A stretch of DNA of 64,000 bases from Saposhnikovia divaricata (taxonomy: Eukaryota > Streptophyta > Magnoliopsida > Apiales > Apiaceae), in contig CM071595.1 in NCBI GenBank assembly GCA_036435485.1, forward strand, positions 11,026,001 through 11,090,000. The letters are read 5' to 3'. This document shows positions 11,877 to 24,048 of this stretch, in pieces (position 1 is the first letter of the stretch; each line of letters begins with the position of its first letter). The notes beneath the pieces are model-generated. The model made no database searches and was not told the origin of the DNA. It was given only the letters and a program-made list of their open reading frames with translations. A program made the translations under genes and the position numbers.

Positions 11877-12936
11877 TGAAAGGCATAGTGTGTAAACTTG
11901 TAACACTATAACTAATGTAACTCAACTAAAGGAAAAGATACTTAACCAGAAGACAATCAAGAACAAGAAGTCACAAAGAAATCAACACTAAATGAAGACA
12001 AGGTAATTGATACAATTCAACATGTTAACTATGATCAAGCTAAGAAGAAATCATTGAAAGAAGTTCAAGTCAAAGTTGTTCATGCCTCAGTGATTTGAAA
12101 AGCCAAGAATCAAGATCATAACTATCAGTATCAATAAGACCAATTGATTTCAAGTGAACAAGAAGGAAAGCAAATATTGGAAAGCCACATTACTAATTGG
12201 ATATGGTAATTTATTCAAGAAGCAAAAACACTATCAAGACTAGTCACTTATGAACCAGACCAGTGCATCAAGTGTCAGGACATTGATAGCAAGTTTATGT
12301 CAGTAATAAAGATCCATGTTCAAGAGCTTGGTGAAGAATAAAGAAGACATGAAGATATCACAAGTTCAAGATGTGCATTGAAGTTTCAAGTTGAAGACCA
12401 GAATATTTTCTAAGTACTAAATATTCTAGATGACCAAGTAGAATATTTCTAAGTAGAAGTTCTACTTAGAAATTCGAGATGGCTAAGTAGAAATTCTCAA
12501 GTAGAAGTTCTACTTAGAGTGCAGCTTCAACATGACACATGGCATCTTCTGATTGGCAGATTTCCAAGCTTTCAAGATAAGGCAAGATTTATGTGGACAT
12601 CATTGGGCCACGTATATCTTAGTCTTTGAAGACTACAGGACATAGATTACATGTAGTATAAATAGAAGTACTTGTGTAATGTTTTAATTAGGGAAGAGCA
12701 ATTCTTGAGAGAAACACATGTAAAAGAGAGAGAGTGCATTCACAGAGCTTAGTATCATTCACTTCTCTCTGAACTTCTGTCATACTTTGTAATGAATGTT
12801 GTAGCAACCACTTCAAGTTATATATAAGACATATATTCCTTGAATCTGTGTGTTCGTTTATTGCATCGTATTTATTGCTTCTCATATTTGAAAAGTTGTA
12901 TTCACCCCCCCCTCTACAACACATTTGGACCTAACA
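11877..12936 (+). repeat. 3' LTR of the Sirevirus element
   Basis: The 1060-bp LTR starts TGAAAGG after the polypurine tract and ends CCTAACA, an imperfect inverted terminal pair. It contains a TATA box at 12657 and two copies of a near-perfect palindrome, AAGTAGAAGTTCTACTT, at 12451-12467 and 12499-12515. The start is set by the tract and by TG...CA; no second LTR is in the window to confirm it. Confidence 0.75.
12657..12665 (+). promoter_or_regulatory. TATA box in the Sirevirus 3' LTR
   Basis: TATAAATAG lies about 280 bp before the LTR end, a normal place for the LTR promoter. It points outward toward 12937 and could start transcripts reading into the flanking Tat remnant. Confidence 0.5.
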
Positions 12937-14830
12937 ATTGTTGAATTCTTTGTTCTCCTGTTGAGCAATGATGACCTTGTACTTGGCGATGGCACCCTGA
13001 AGTGTTCTCACTTTGAGTTCAAGTTTCTCCTTCTCTTTCTTATTGGCTTTGGTAGCATCCTCTCTCTCCTTATCCATGGTATCCTTCTCATTCAGCAGCT
13101 TGTCTCTCTCCTGGATCAGCGTACCCTCACTCTCATAAAGCTTCTTGCTGGAAATCAACAGCTTCTTCCTATCATTCTGGGAGGTCTTCAACTCCAAACG
13201 TACCCTGTCAAGCTCTTCAACAGCCTTGGAAGCCTCAAGAATCCGGTTGTTATATTTCAGGGATAGGAAGAGGCTTTCGGCACTCACCAAGGATACCCTG
13301 TTTGTGGCTTCCTCGAAACTTAGGCTGTCCCACTCTGAGATAGACCGTGCATGGATTGACTCCTTGATTGCGTCAACAAAAGCAGTGAGGGAGGCTGGAG
13401 AGATGGTGCTAGAGGGACTTAGTTCGACCTCATACTTCGAACGTTTGCCTCCCCGAGAGCCAGACGCCCCAGACACTTCAGGAGTATGTTGTGTAGGCCT
13501 CTTTCTCGAGGAAACATTCTTCTCTGTGGAAGCTGGGCTGATTTTTGAAGAGGGAACAGGGGTTCGCTCAACAGGAGATGGAGGTACAGGCGATCTGGAA
13601 ACATTCTTGTGTGCTGAACGCTTGGTGATGAAGGAAGGCACCGAGAAAGACATATCTGCATTATCACATGAATCATTAGCAAAGTCTTAACAACAATAAA
13701 GACATTCTTCGGTAAAATATCAAGTAAATCGCATGAATAAAAAAAAATGTGTGTGTGAAGCATAAATCACTAAGGGAAAAGCAAATAAAGGGGGAGGGGT
13801 ACGCCTACGAGCAAGGATGTAAGCATGAACCTATCTCTTTGGAGGGTACGTCGACAGGATTCTCTTCAACAGGGGTACTGGCGTCCCCTGGAGGCTTGGA
13901 GCTGAGTTTTTTGTTAAAACCTAAGAGAAGTAATTTTCTCTTGGTAAGCAGGCTAGCATCATCTCCTAGACCTTCACTCATTCTTAAAGCTTTACGAGCT
14001 CTTTTTAGCTCGTCTCCTTCTAGTATGGTCTGAGCAGGCATGTCTGGATAAGGGTTAAACTCTTTTCTGTATTCTGGACAGTCGTAGCAGTATAAGAACT
14101 GCTTATGCCATCCCGACATTCCCTTTTTATTCCCTTTTATACATTTCCCCTGATGGACGTTCCAGGTGGTAAGATAAAAGAAACCAGTAGTCTTCCCAGT
14201 CTCTTTGAGTTGGTAGAAGAAACCAAACTCACGAGCAGTCAGTTTGATTTGGAACATGGAATCTTATAAAATATACATACAGATGGCCATGCGGTAAGAA
14301 TTTGGGGTCAATTGTAAGGGGGCAAGTTGGTAGGTGTTAAGAATATCCACAATGAATGGATGAAGCGGTAATGATAATCCCAGTCTAAAGAACTGAGCAG
14401 AGAAGACAGCACAGGGGATCACTTGATCTGGTTCGAAGTTGGAAAAGTCATGGCATCTTTCATCTGGTTGGGGTACGACCAGAGTACACCCCGGGTTGCA
14501 AACTCCTAGTAAATTTTCTAGCTTTTGGGCAGTCATTGAGGTACAAGTGTCGATACATGAAAGTTGGTAGACAGAGGCAGTGGGGGTTTTAGCAGGAATA
14601 GCCTCATCTTGGTTTTCATTCGCTTCAGGTTGGTCATTGAAGGGTTCAACCGTTGGGGAAAAGTTCTCCAATGAGTCGATTTCTTCCTCAGATCCAAGAG
14701 AGTCAGAACTAACAGTGGCAGGTATGATAGAAGAAAGATCAAGGGAGCAGGATCTGAGTGAGATTTGGGCAGCAGTAGGGTCAAGGACTTTGACCTTGGA
14801 TCGAGTGCGGCCACTCGCGGTGGAGGTCAT
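12937..14830 (-). pseudogene. Antisense ORF, gypsy-type transposon domain (Transposase_28-like)
   Basis: On the - strand the frame runs from ATG 14830 to 13831, then a probable 175-nt intron (donor at 13830, acceptor TGCAG ending 13656, phase kept), then 13655 to 12937. The segment FRLGLSLPLHPFIVDIL followed by YQLAPLQLTPNSYRM fits the plant 'putative gypsy type transposon' domain. The second exon has a Lys/Arg/Ser-rich part and a long Glu/Lys coiled coil. TAA at 14266-14264 interrupts the first exon in frame, and the reading frame is cut at 12937 where the Sirevirus sits. The function of this protein family is unknown. It is transcribed opposite to its host element. Confidence 0.65.
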
Positions 14831-16497
14831 GGGAGGAAGTCTGGATATGGGATTGGGTGAGGAAAATGAGTCAACATCGGAGGCTCCTGCAATCTGAGAA
14901 ATCTATTTGGCAACAGAACTCTGGGACTTATCAAATGCGGATTGACTCGACATCTGCACACAGAAAAGAAGAGTGAGTTCCGAATCCTTGGGACAAATCT
15001 TGTGGAGTGGCAGTTGTCATATTAAGAAAAATACAGGGACAGTGTACTGATTATAGGGGTTCAAGAATGGGAACCCCCAATTTGTCTGGGATCATTTCAC
15101 GAATTGCAACGAAGGGAAGTGGTTGGAGGTATTCCAATTCATCCTGGGGTTCACATAAGAAAAACCCACAAGATAGGTTTTATTTAAAAAAAAAAAGGGA
15201 AAGGATAGGTGAGGCATTATCTCAAACAGGGCTTGCGCATGCGCATACCCCAGGAAAAATGAAGGGGGTTACGCATGTAAAACCCTTGGGCTGACAAAGC
15301 TAGGATTGGGTTTGGTGAACTACGGCCCATGTACAAGGAGGTTGGAGTAGGGGAAACACGAATGGGAGTCCATTGACATTACAGGAACACGGGTTTTGGA
15401 CAAAATATCGATTAACAAGTATGAGTAAGTGCAAAAAGAAATCGAGATTCGTGCACAATTGAAGAACAGGTGTACGAAAACAAACATGTATATGTGGAAT
15501 ATGAACAGGCAGATGGAAAATTGTCATCAGAAGTAAGCAGATCTACTCAATTAGGCAGTCAAGCATGGCATGCATATGCAAATAATACAGAACGTCATTT
15601 AAAGAATAGTTTTCAACACAAGGAAAAGGGCAAGGAGATAGTCGGGACGGACTATCAAACATCGAAAGATACGAATACAAGGTCTGGGTGTACGTATGTG
15701 TGCATCAGTGTACATAAAAATCAGTGGGCATCAAGTAATACGAGAAGTAATGAAGGAATAAGAGCAGAAAGTACCTTTGGATAAAAAGAAATGATCGGAG
15801 AACGGGAGCCTTCACCGGAATTAAGTTTGAGCAGACGAAACGATTGGAAGAGAGAGAAATGGTTTGGCGTCGATTTTATTAGAAAGCGTAAAAGGGGAAA
15901 AGGCGTAGGAGATATGTATATATAGTCGTATGGGGATATGAACCGGTGCTACACGTGTTTCACCATGCATAGGCCCGTGTGTGAGATGGAGGAATGAAGA
16001 TAATTACAAACAGGGTTTTGGGAATATAAGGGTTTTGAATCTGGACGGGTGGAAGGTTCAATACATGGGATTTTATGGAGGAAGTGGAATGGTTATATGA
16101 AAATTAAATTTTGAATTTTGGAAAATTAGAGTTTTTGTGGGATTTGAAGTTTATAGAGTTAAAGTTTAACTGGGACTTTATTTATTTGGAGGGTTATCGC
16201 TTGGAAAGAGTTTTTGTCTAAGATACTTCTCTGATAATTATCCGGGACATTGGGTGTAAATTGGGAGGTACGTTAATGGCACCCCAGTGTGGTGATGGTG
16301 GAACCCTGAGCTTCAAACTCGAAGGTTATGAAAGTATAGTCTTTAGCACCGGAGTTTCGTGGTGGAATCCCTTGTTTCATACAACGGGTACGCCCATGTA
16401 GGCTTAGGGGTTCGCATGGGATGAAGGTGTGATTAGAGGTACGAGTAATGTTGGGTTCCTTTTGCATTTAAATGGCTACAAGGAACCGGGGGGTAGT
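14831..16497 (+). other. Noncoding stretch of the Tat-type element
   Basis: I see no gene. The likely promoter of the antisense ORF lies here, but no clear TATA box could be chosen. An A-run lies at 15188-15198. The stretch ends in the polypurine tract AACCGGGGGGTAGT (16484-16497), directly before the LTR. Confidence 0.5.
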
Positions 16498-17426
16498 TGT
16501 TGTGCCCAAAATCCGCCCTGGGCTTGGTTTAAGGCCCATTAAGAGGACAGACTCGAATTAGTTGAATGTGAAAGGATAAGCTGGGTCCAAGGTTGAATGT
16601 GATGGTTTGGAATGTATCGAGGAAAGGTTGAGGGATGAGGATCTGGTGTTAAATATGAAGTATGTTCATATAGGGCTACGGGCATGTGAACCCCAGATAA
16701 GGGTAAAGCTGTGTGGAGGCCAGAAGAGGGTTCGACTGAGTGGCAGGCTATCAAGCAGGGGTTCAACCGCGTGAATCCCGACAGTTCCCAGAAAATTATA
16801 CCAGCGATCACGGGGCTCCTTAAAACGCGGAAAAACGGGTGGAGGATGTCCAAACGGCCCAGTAGATAACTCCTAAATAATAGGAAAGGCATATCAGAGG
16901 TGGTTATCGTGGATCAACATCACGTATACACAGAATATGTATATATATGCGCGTATATATGTATATATACGTATATATGGGAGATATATCATGGGAATAA
17001 AAGGATAAACTATGAGGTAACTGCTGGATAATTATGGAAGACTGGATAAACGAGCACTGGAGGTCAGTTACGAGGGATATGGCAAAGGAAGGTGGAGAAT
17101 AATTATCAAGAACTACATGGGACTTGATCTCCTATATATATAGGAGTATGTAGGCAATTTGCAAGGTTATACACACTTTGACACCTCTAACACTTGCTCC
17201 TAGCTACTGGAATTCTTTTGAATAGGTTATATTCGATCAATATAGCTGGGGGTACTTGCAAATTCAGTCCAAAGAATCACTCTTCCACCTCTCGAGTTAG
17301 GGTTTATGAAACTAGGGTTTTCGGGCTTGTAATTCGATTTATTTAATCATTGTTCTTGGATTTTTCTTGGTTTATTATTGTAATTCTTTCATTGAAGTGT
17401 TGTACCAATTTTCCCTCACAACAGTT
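16498..17426 (+). repeat. LTR of the Tat-type element
   Basis: The LTR starts TGTTGTG and ends CACAACA, a perfect 7-bp inverted pair. A polypurine tract directly upstream shows it is the 3' LTR of a + strand element. It contains a TA-rich tract (16931-16980) and a palindromic TATA region, CTCCTATATATATAGGAG, near 17130. The 150 bp from 17427 to 17578 are plain flanking DNA. Confidence 0.7.
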
Positions 17427-17578
17427 TCCACGCTTATTATGCGAGGATGCATCAAGGCGTGAATTCATGTAATCGTCCTTTATGCATTTATAGCGAAAAA
17501 TCATGCTATATTTTTTTCCGGGGATATTAAACAGGGAAAAGAGGGCTGCAATCATCGATTGCTCTGGGCCTGCTCCTA

Positions 17579-17583
17579 TATAT
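17579..17583. repeat. Target duplication, left copy (outer copia element)
   Basis: TATAT directly before the 5' LTR matches TATAT at 36031-36035 directly after the 3' LTR. Five bases is the usual length for LTR retrotransposons. Confidence 0.9.
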
Positions 17584-18460
17584 TGTTGGAAAATATGGGT
17601 TTCAGCCCCACATTAACTAGTCATTTTGAGCCTAGTTTTGAGTAGTCGTTTATTGCGTGTGCGTAATGGGTGATACTTGGATTATGTTCTCCTCCGAGAG
17701 AACTTTCCGAGGCATGTTTAATTGCTCAAAATCATTAAGGGATGAATGAGATATGATAGCTCAAAGATGATCCCTTAAGAGTGGAAATTTTGTTTAGGAA
17801 ATGGAAGTCCCACATTGAAATGGAAAAGGAGTTTCCATGACTTTATATAGTACAATACTTGAGTAGTGTTCACTTGTGTTGGCTAAGTGTTGCTCCATCT
17901 CCTACGTGCGGGCGCGCAGGGGGGTGCGAATTGTGGACTAATTTTGTTAATTCCACTGGGCTTAAAATAAATAAATCAGAATCGATCTGATTGATTTGGT
18001 TAAATTCGAGATTTGATTTAATTGTTAATTGCAGATATTGTGTAGTGCACAAGTTTTATCATAATCTTTTCGTGACCGCCTTTTTAATTAACGCGTTAAT
18101 TATTTTAGTCAGTTGTGTAGCGAACAAGATTTGTCAGTCCTATAAATACCCCCTTAAGGTCTAGGTTTAATCATCTCATTCGCAGCCTAAACACATTCAA
18201 TACCTTTCTCTCTGGTGATAGTTTCTTGCTCATTCGTGCTCGCTGAAGGTGTCGTTCTCTGCAACGCCATCGTTTTCTTGTTTTATCCTGGGAGGTTATC
18301 GTTTCACATACACGGTGAGAGGCGAAATAGCTTTAAGGAGACAGCTCTTCCGTTGGACTCGAGTTTTTCTTATATCCTTCTGTAATTTATTGCTTATCCA
18401 CTGTTATACACCAATTTGTTATTCGCACACATATTGGTATTTATCACAGATTGTTTAACA
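17584..18460 (+). repeat. 5' LTR of the outer copia element
   Basis: The 877-bp LTR runs from TGTTGGAAAA to GTTTAACA. A TATA box, TATAAATAC, lies at 18141-18149. Compared with the 3' LTR it lacks about 96 bp near 17935 and about 26 bp near 17975; the second gap lies between two AAATCA words. No standard tRNA-Met primer binding site follows at 18461. Confidence 0.9.
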
Positions 18461-18534
18461 ATCTTAAAGCTATTTATTATATATTTCTGTGATTAATAGA
18501 TCTGTCTCTGTTTGTTACTGTGAATAATAGATTA

Positions 18535-21110
18535 ATGGCTGATAACACTGTGAACAACGCAAATATTGTGGTTTACCCCAACACACAGATTGTAACATCT
18601 GATGGGGGTCACCAGCTGCTGCCTAACCCTAATGCACAGGTTACACCACCTGATGTGGGTTTGTCGACAGCTGGACATGGACCTACGAGTCATGTGCCTT
18701 TGGGACATACTATCATTGGACAGTTTAGTGTTCCGCTTGGATCGACGGTAGTACCGCCGCCTGGGGTGGCTACCGCACATATGGCCTGTTATGCCTACGG
18801 TTCCTACTGTGCCTGCTGCACATGCTGAGAAACCTAAGAAGTTCAATGGTACGAACTTCAAACGTTGGCAGCAAAAGATGCTGTTCTACCTGACCAAACA
18901 GTTTATGCTGTTGATGCTTGGAAGCACGCCGACTATATCTGTCGGAATTATGTGTTGAATTGTTTGGCTGACTCATTGTATAACGTGTACAGTACAAAAC
19001 CAACAGCTAAGGTCTTATGGGAGTTACTTGACCATAAGTACAAAACCGAGGACGCTGGGGCTAAGAAGTGGATTGTTGGCCGCTTTCTTGATTATAAATG
19101 GCGGATTCTAAGACTGTGGTCAGTCAGGTGCAAGAGCTACAGGTGATCATCCATGATATTCGTGCTGAAGGGATGATTATAAGTGAGTCTTTCCAAGTTG
19201 TTGCTGTAACTGAGAAGCTACCACCTGGATGGAAAGATTTCAAGAACTACCTTAAGCATAAGAGGATGAACATGGAGGATCTGATCGTTAGACTTCGCAT
19301 TGAAGAAGACAACAGGGGATCCGAGAAGAAGATGAATGTTGCCACTGAAAAGGCAAACATGGTGGAACATAAGACCAAGAAGAATAATTTTGTCAAAGGG
19401 GCGAAGCTGGCACCCAATGGAGGAATTTCAAAGACGAAGTTTCAAGGGAAGTGCTACAACTGCGACAATGTGGGTCATAGGTCTTCTGATTGTAGGAAGC
19501 CCAAGAAGCCCAACAAGAAGAAGGAAGCAAACATGGTCGATGATATCTCAAAGGAGATAGGTGACATAGACCTCTGTGCTACGGTCTCTGAGGTGAACCT
19601 GGTTGGCTCCAACTCAAAGGAATGGTGGATTGATACAGAAGCTACAAGGCATGTTTGTTCAGACAAGGCAATTTTCTCTAGCCTCAAATCTTCTGATGCT
19701 GGTGATAAGCATTACATGGGGAATTCAGCAACTTCAACCATTGAAGGGGAAGGCACGGTGATTCTGAAGATGACTTCTGGGAAGAATTTGACTTTGAAAA
19801 ATGTACTTTATGTGCCTGATATTCGCAAGAACCTTGTGTCTGGTTCCTTGTTGAATAAACATGGCTTTCACATTATTTTAGAGTCGGATAAGGTTATTTT
19901 GTCTAAGAGTGGTATGTTTGTTGGCAAGGGTTATGTAACTGATGGGCTCTTTAAGCTCAATGTGATGTCTGTTAAAGATGATAATGAAATAAAGAACTCT
20001 TCTGCTTACTTACTTGAGTCTCCTAATTTATGGCATGCTAGATTTTGACATGTAAATTATGATACTTTACGCCGATTAAGTATGAAAGAATACATACCAA
20101 AATTAAATATTGATTCAAAACATAAGTGTGAAACTTGTGTTGAGGCAAAATTAACGAGATCATCATTTAAACGTGTGGAAAGAAACACCAAAATGCTAGA
20201 CCTAATACATAGGGATATATGTGATTTGAAATTCGCTCCAACTAGAGGAGGAAACAAGTATTTTATTACATTCATAGATGATTGTACAAAATACTGTTAT
20301 ATATATTTGCTTAAAAGTAAAGACGAAGCTATAGATAAATTTAAAATCTATAAGGAAGAAGTTGAGACACAACAAAATGAGAAAATCAAGATGATACGTA
20401 GTGATCGTGGGGGTGAATATGTTGAACCTTTTGGGGAATTCTGTTCACAACATGGTATAATCCATGAGATTACTGCACCATACTCCCCTCAGTCAAATGG
20501 AGTGGCTGAGAGGAAGAATCGCACTCTCAAAGAAATGATGAATGCGATGTTATTAAGCTCTGGACTTCCGCAGTCAATGTGGGGGGAAGCCATCTTGAGT
20601 GCAAATCATCTTTTGAATATGATGATTCGCAAGAACAAGCATGCAAGTCCTTATGAAATGTGGAAGAAAAAGAAACCAAGTTACCAAAATCTGAAAGTGT
20701 GGGGGTGCCTTGCAAAGGTATTAATCCCTGCACCTAAGAAGGTGAAGATTGGTCCAAAGACTGTGGATTGTATCTTTATCGGATATCCACCACATAGTAC
20801 TGCATATCATTTTCTTGTACATGAATCGAAGATTCCTGAAATTCAAAAGAATACGATTATGGAGTCAAGGAATGCCTCATTCTTTGAGATGGTATTTCCT
20901 TGTAATCCTGGTATCGAACGCCCGACTACGTCTAAATGAACTCATGAGTCTGTTGATGACGATAATGAGAGTGATGAAAGTGAAGACAAAAATGGGGGGG
21001 TAGTGAGAAGGAGTAAAAGACAAAGGAAGGAGAAATCCTTTGGGTCAGAGTTTTTGACTTATTTGCTCGAAGAAGGTGATCCGAAAACCTATAAGGAAGC
21101 GGTAACATCA
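18535..21110 (+). pseudogene. gag-protease-integrase half of the outer copia element
   Basis: The start is ATG 18535. Gag changes frame several times (about 18823, 18900 and 19098). The middle, with DAWKHADYICRNYVLN, and the zinc knuckle CYNCDNVGHRSSDC (about 19453-19494) are clear copia gag. The protease active-site loop reads DTEAT where the family has D-[ST]-G-A-T, so the invariant Gly is Glu. The integrase has its HHCC finger (about 20040-20140), the core segments MIRSDRGGEY and GVAERKNRTL, and its C-terminal part. Stops in the otherwise open frame are TGA at 20046-20048 and TGA at 20937-20939. It ends at the nested insertion, in the linker before RT. Confidence 0.88.
21106..21110. repeat. 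Target duplication, left copy (Athila-type element)
   Basis: CATCA before the left LTR equals CATCA at 32897-32901 after the right LTR. Confidence 0.9.
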
Positions 21111-22599
21111 TGTTAACACAATATCACGCAAGTATACGTGGTCACAAGTAATACAATTAAGTTCGTTCCACTGATATCTGGTTAAGTTCTTTTCAGCTAA
21201 TGTGCCTATTCAACAATGTATGATCTTAATTCACTGCTAAGACAATTAACAAATATGGGTTTTAATTATCTAAATTAAACTAAGATGCAGATTATTAAAC
21301 TAAGAATGAATTACCTAATGAGAATTATAATCAGATTACTTATATGAGAATAAACATGGAATCCTAACTTCATTATCTACTTCACTTAGAGTCGATGCCT
21401 TTAATCAATACATGTGATAGTTTTGATATCTGATCGAATAACACGAAACAAGTAAAAGTTACCTCTCGGTATACTAATACCAAACAACGCATGCATCCAC
21501 AAAAGAGATAGAAGATGGGTAGACACCAATTATGTTTAGACCCTATATCTCTATAGAATTTGAAAACATAAAGGTTTAAGCACAAGTTATCCACTTAGAT
21601 CACATAGCGTAGCATAATATCTCTATTTACGCCACAAATCATGATGTTAAAACATCAACCTATCCTATGCTACCATGGCAAGTTCTAAATCTCAAGATCC
21701 ACTCTCGTTTAGCAAGAGATTAACATATTAGATGTTAGCTACGCATCTAAATTCATGAAGCACAACCATACAAGGATATCAAGAATTCACCACACATAAA
21801 TCTTTAAAGCATACAAACTACTAAGCTACATAGATAAGTCCATTAGGATCCCATGACAACGATTAGTTCATAGTTGAACCGTTCGTCACCATGGGATTAA
21901 ATGAAAACATGATATTAAACGAGATATGAAAGAAAGAAGCAATAATATTAATAAAAACAAGAGTTGAGAGAACAAATCTATAATCCAAAGTATACAAAAG
22001 ATGAAGTATATCAAGATCTTTGCTTGTCACCGAGCTTGAATCCTTCTCCACTTTTCTATCTTGCAGTTCTACGTTACAATAGTAAAAATCTGATACAAAT
22101 TACATGGTAGGATGTGTTTAAATAGACTCTAGAAGTCTTTCACAGTAAGAAATTACCTTCTATTACAATTAGAATTCGATTAAGGTACCAAAAACTGCCC
22201 AAAATACAATTAGAATTAGAAAAAGGGCAAAACAGTAATCTTCCAGCCTTGCTTCACAAAGAACACGTGCGCGAATTTTAACTACACGCTCCCTGCACCT
22301 GCTATCTATCGCAGGTTGTAGAAAATCTCTCAAGCTTCGCGTGAGCTGTAAGATCGCTGAAAACGGACTTCTAGAACTCCAGATATGGCCAAAACAGTGA
22401 AGACTGCGCAACCTTCCCGGAAAATCCGAATTTTAATCAATTAATCCTCCAAACACGATAGAAGCATCACCCATAATCGACATTCTTGTAAGTCTGCACA
22501 ACTAAGCAAAACACATCAAAACTACAATAAACTTGAGTCCAAGACAATCAATTTAAGCTGAACTGAAGCGATCCAAGTGGATATAAAATCCACTTATCA
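21111..22599 (-). repeat. 3' LTR of the Athila-type element
   Basis: 1489 bp; on the + strand TGTTAACACA to CACTTATCA. At its U3 end a hairpin, AAGTGGATATAAAATCCACTT (22575-22595), pairs 8 bases on each side. It ends where the polypurine tract begins. Confidence 0.92.
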
Positions 22600-22612
22600 C
22601 ACCCCCAAACTT
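22600..22612 (-). promoter_or_regulatory. Polypurine tract of the Athila-type element
   Basis: On the - strand AAGTTTGGGGG (22612-22602) plus TG abuts the 3' LTR. Exact copies of this 11-mer also occur at 23527-23537, 23980-23990 and 25240-25250. Confidence 0.8.
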
Positions 22613-24048
22613 AAACTGATGCTTGTCCTCAAGCATAAACAATTACAACTTACTAACTAACTAGTACCACTTCCGTAGGTGATCACGGTTGCATTTGGCA
22701 TATGCAACAAGCCCTTTAAACCCCTAGGCAGTCCTAGTGGACGAGTAAGGTCTCGTGAGGGCCTATAGCGAATGTACCCACAAAATCCATTTAACCTAAT
22801 GCAATGCAATGCATGAATGCAACTAGAATGAAAATGCAACGATCCCCTTCAAACTAACCAAAACCAACTAACAAGCAAATATCTCAAAGAATGCAACTAA
22901 ATCCAAATAGAGCTCGACTAAGTTCCCGTATACTAACAATACATGAACAGAAACGTGCGTGTGTGCAATGCTCATCAGAAATACTCCCAAAACTAGGTCA
23001 AAGATCATACATGCTCTTCGTCAAGACAATCACAGGTTTATAAATAGAATAGACTGTAGACACTTCATAACCTAGGAACACCTCCATCCTTATCCAAGGT
23101 AGACAGAAATTCATGCTTTATTACTAACTACTACGACACATATATACAAGCATGCTTATTTAACCGTGCAATGGATGAGACCCCGAAAGGCTTATACAAT
23201 AATACCCATGTAGCGAGCGTTGGGTTAGTGGATCCCAGACTATAAAAGCCTTAGGTCACTAGGCACAAAGTCCCCTAGAACTTAATTGCTCGAGTATTAA
23301 AGAGCTCACCCTGGTTAATTTTGCATATAAACAATTGAAACTTTTGACTCTTTTTTTTTCTTTTTTTTCTGTTTTTTTTTCTAATTTTTTTTCATATATG
23401 ACATCTGGAATGAGAATTCTCAATTCCAACCCTAGACTACTCATATAAATATGAGCCGGCTACTAGCCATTTGACGCCTAGCCATTATTGACAATTATTT
23501 ACAATTAAGCATGAAATCCCTGTTTTCCCCCAAACTTAGACTTAAGTGCTCCTACACTATCAAGGGAATAACGAAAATTCTAAATATAAACAAGTGATTA
23601 AATCTCAAAACATCCAAACAAGCATGACCCTAACCTAGCCCAAAAGCACCCAATGAGACTTTGTAATTAGTTTTGTTTCTGAAACACATAAGTCAATTTC
23701 ATAGAAACTATAAGTCAACCCTCTATTCATCATTACCACACTCAATTAGACACCTACCTACCAATCAGAATTAGCTCGTTCTAAGGGATCATGAAATATG
23801 CATGCCATGAAATGCAACTAATATGAACTCACATGGTATACAAAACAAAAACAGAATGTCCTACTGAAACAAACATAGATAACATGAACATAAATGCATA
23901 ATTTACTACTACTAATATGCAAAGCATGAAATCCTACATGAACACATAATACAACAACAACTACTAATCCCTCAAACCACCCCCAAACTTAAAATATTCA
24001 ATGTCCGCATTGAATGGAAGTAAATACGAGGGATAGCAGAAAACATAC
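22613..24048 (-). other. Noncoding stretch between ORF3 and the 3' LTR (Athila-type)
   Basis: No gene is seen. It holds two of the extra polypurine-tract copies and a long T-rich run on the + strand (about 23345-23392), which is A-rich in the element transcript. Confidence 0.6.

Larger units (their letters stand above)
1..12936 (+). mobile_element. Sirevirus-type Ty1/copia retrotransposon, 5' LTR off-window
   Basis: The order is leader, gag, protease-integrase-reverse transcriptase-RNase H, a long extra ORF, polypurine tract, 3' LTR. Integrase before RT defines Ty1/copia. A large gag with two zinc knuckles, a third ORF between pol and the 3' LTR, and GGGGGAG tracts at 6143, 9675 and 11868 are Sirevirus (Maximus/SIRE) traits. 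The element sits inside the antisense ORF of a Tat-type element, which resumes at 12937. The bases after the 3' LTR, ATTGT (12937-12941), should be one copy of the target duplication; the other lies left of the window. Pol and the third ORF are broken, so this copy cannot act alone. Confidence 0.9.
12937..17426 (+). mobile_element. 3' part of a Tat-type Ty3/gypsy element
   Basis: Visible parts are an antisense ORF with a gypsy-type transposon domain, a noncoding stretch, a polypurine tract and a 929-bp LTR. Antisense ORFs between pol and the 3' LTR are known from the Tat lineage, which is why I assign it there. The left side is cut by the Sirevirus insertion; gag-pol would lie beyond that element, outside the window. 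Lineage is inferred, because no pol is visible. Confidence 0.65.

Noticed and set aside
13145..13690. A + strand gene opposite the Transposase_28-like ORF
   Set aside because: The frame on the - strand has a domain match, a consistent intron and coiled-coil pattern; the + strand frame has none.
18461..18534. Primer binding site of the outer copia element
   Set aside because: No match to the usual tRNA-Met complement follows the 5' LTR; a half-tRNA or other primer could be used, but nothing can be shown.
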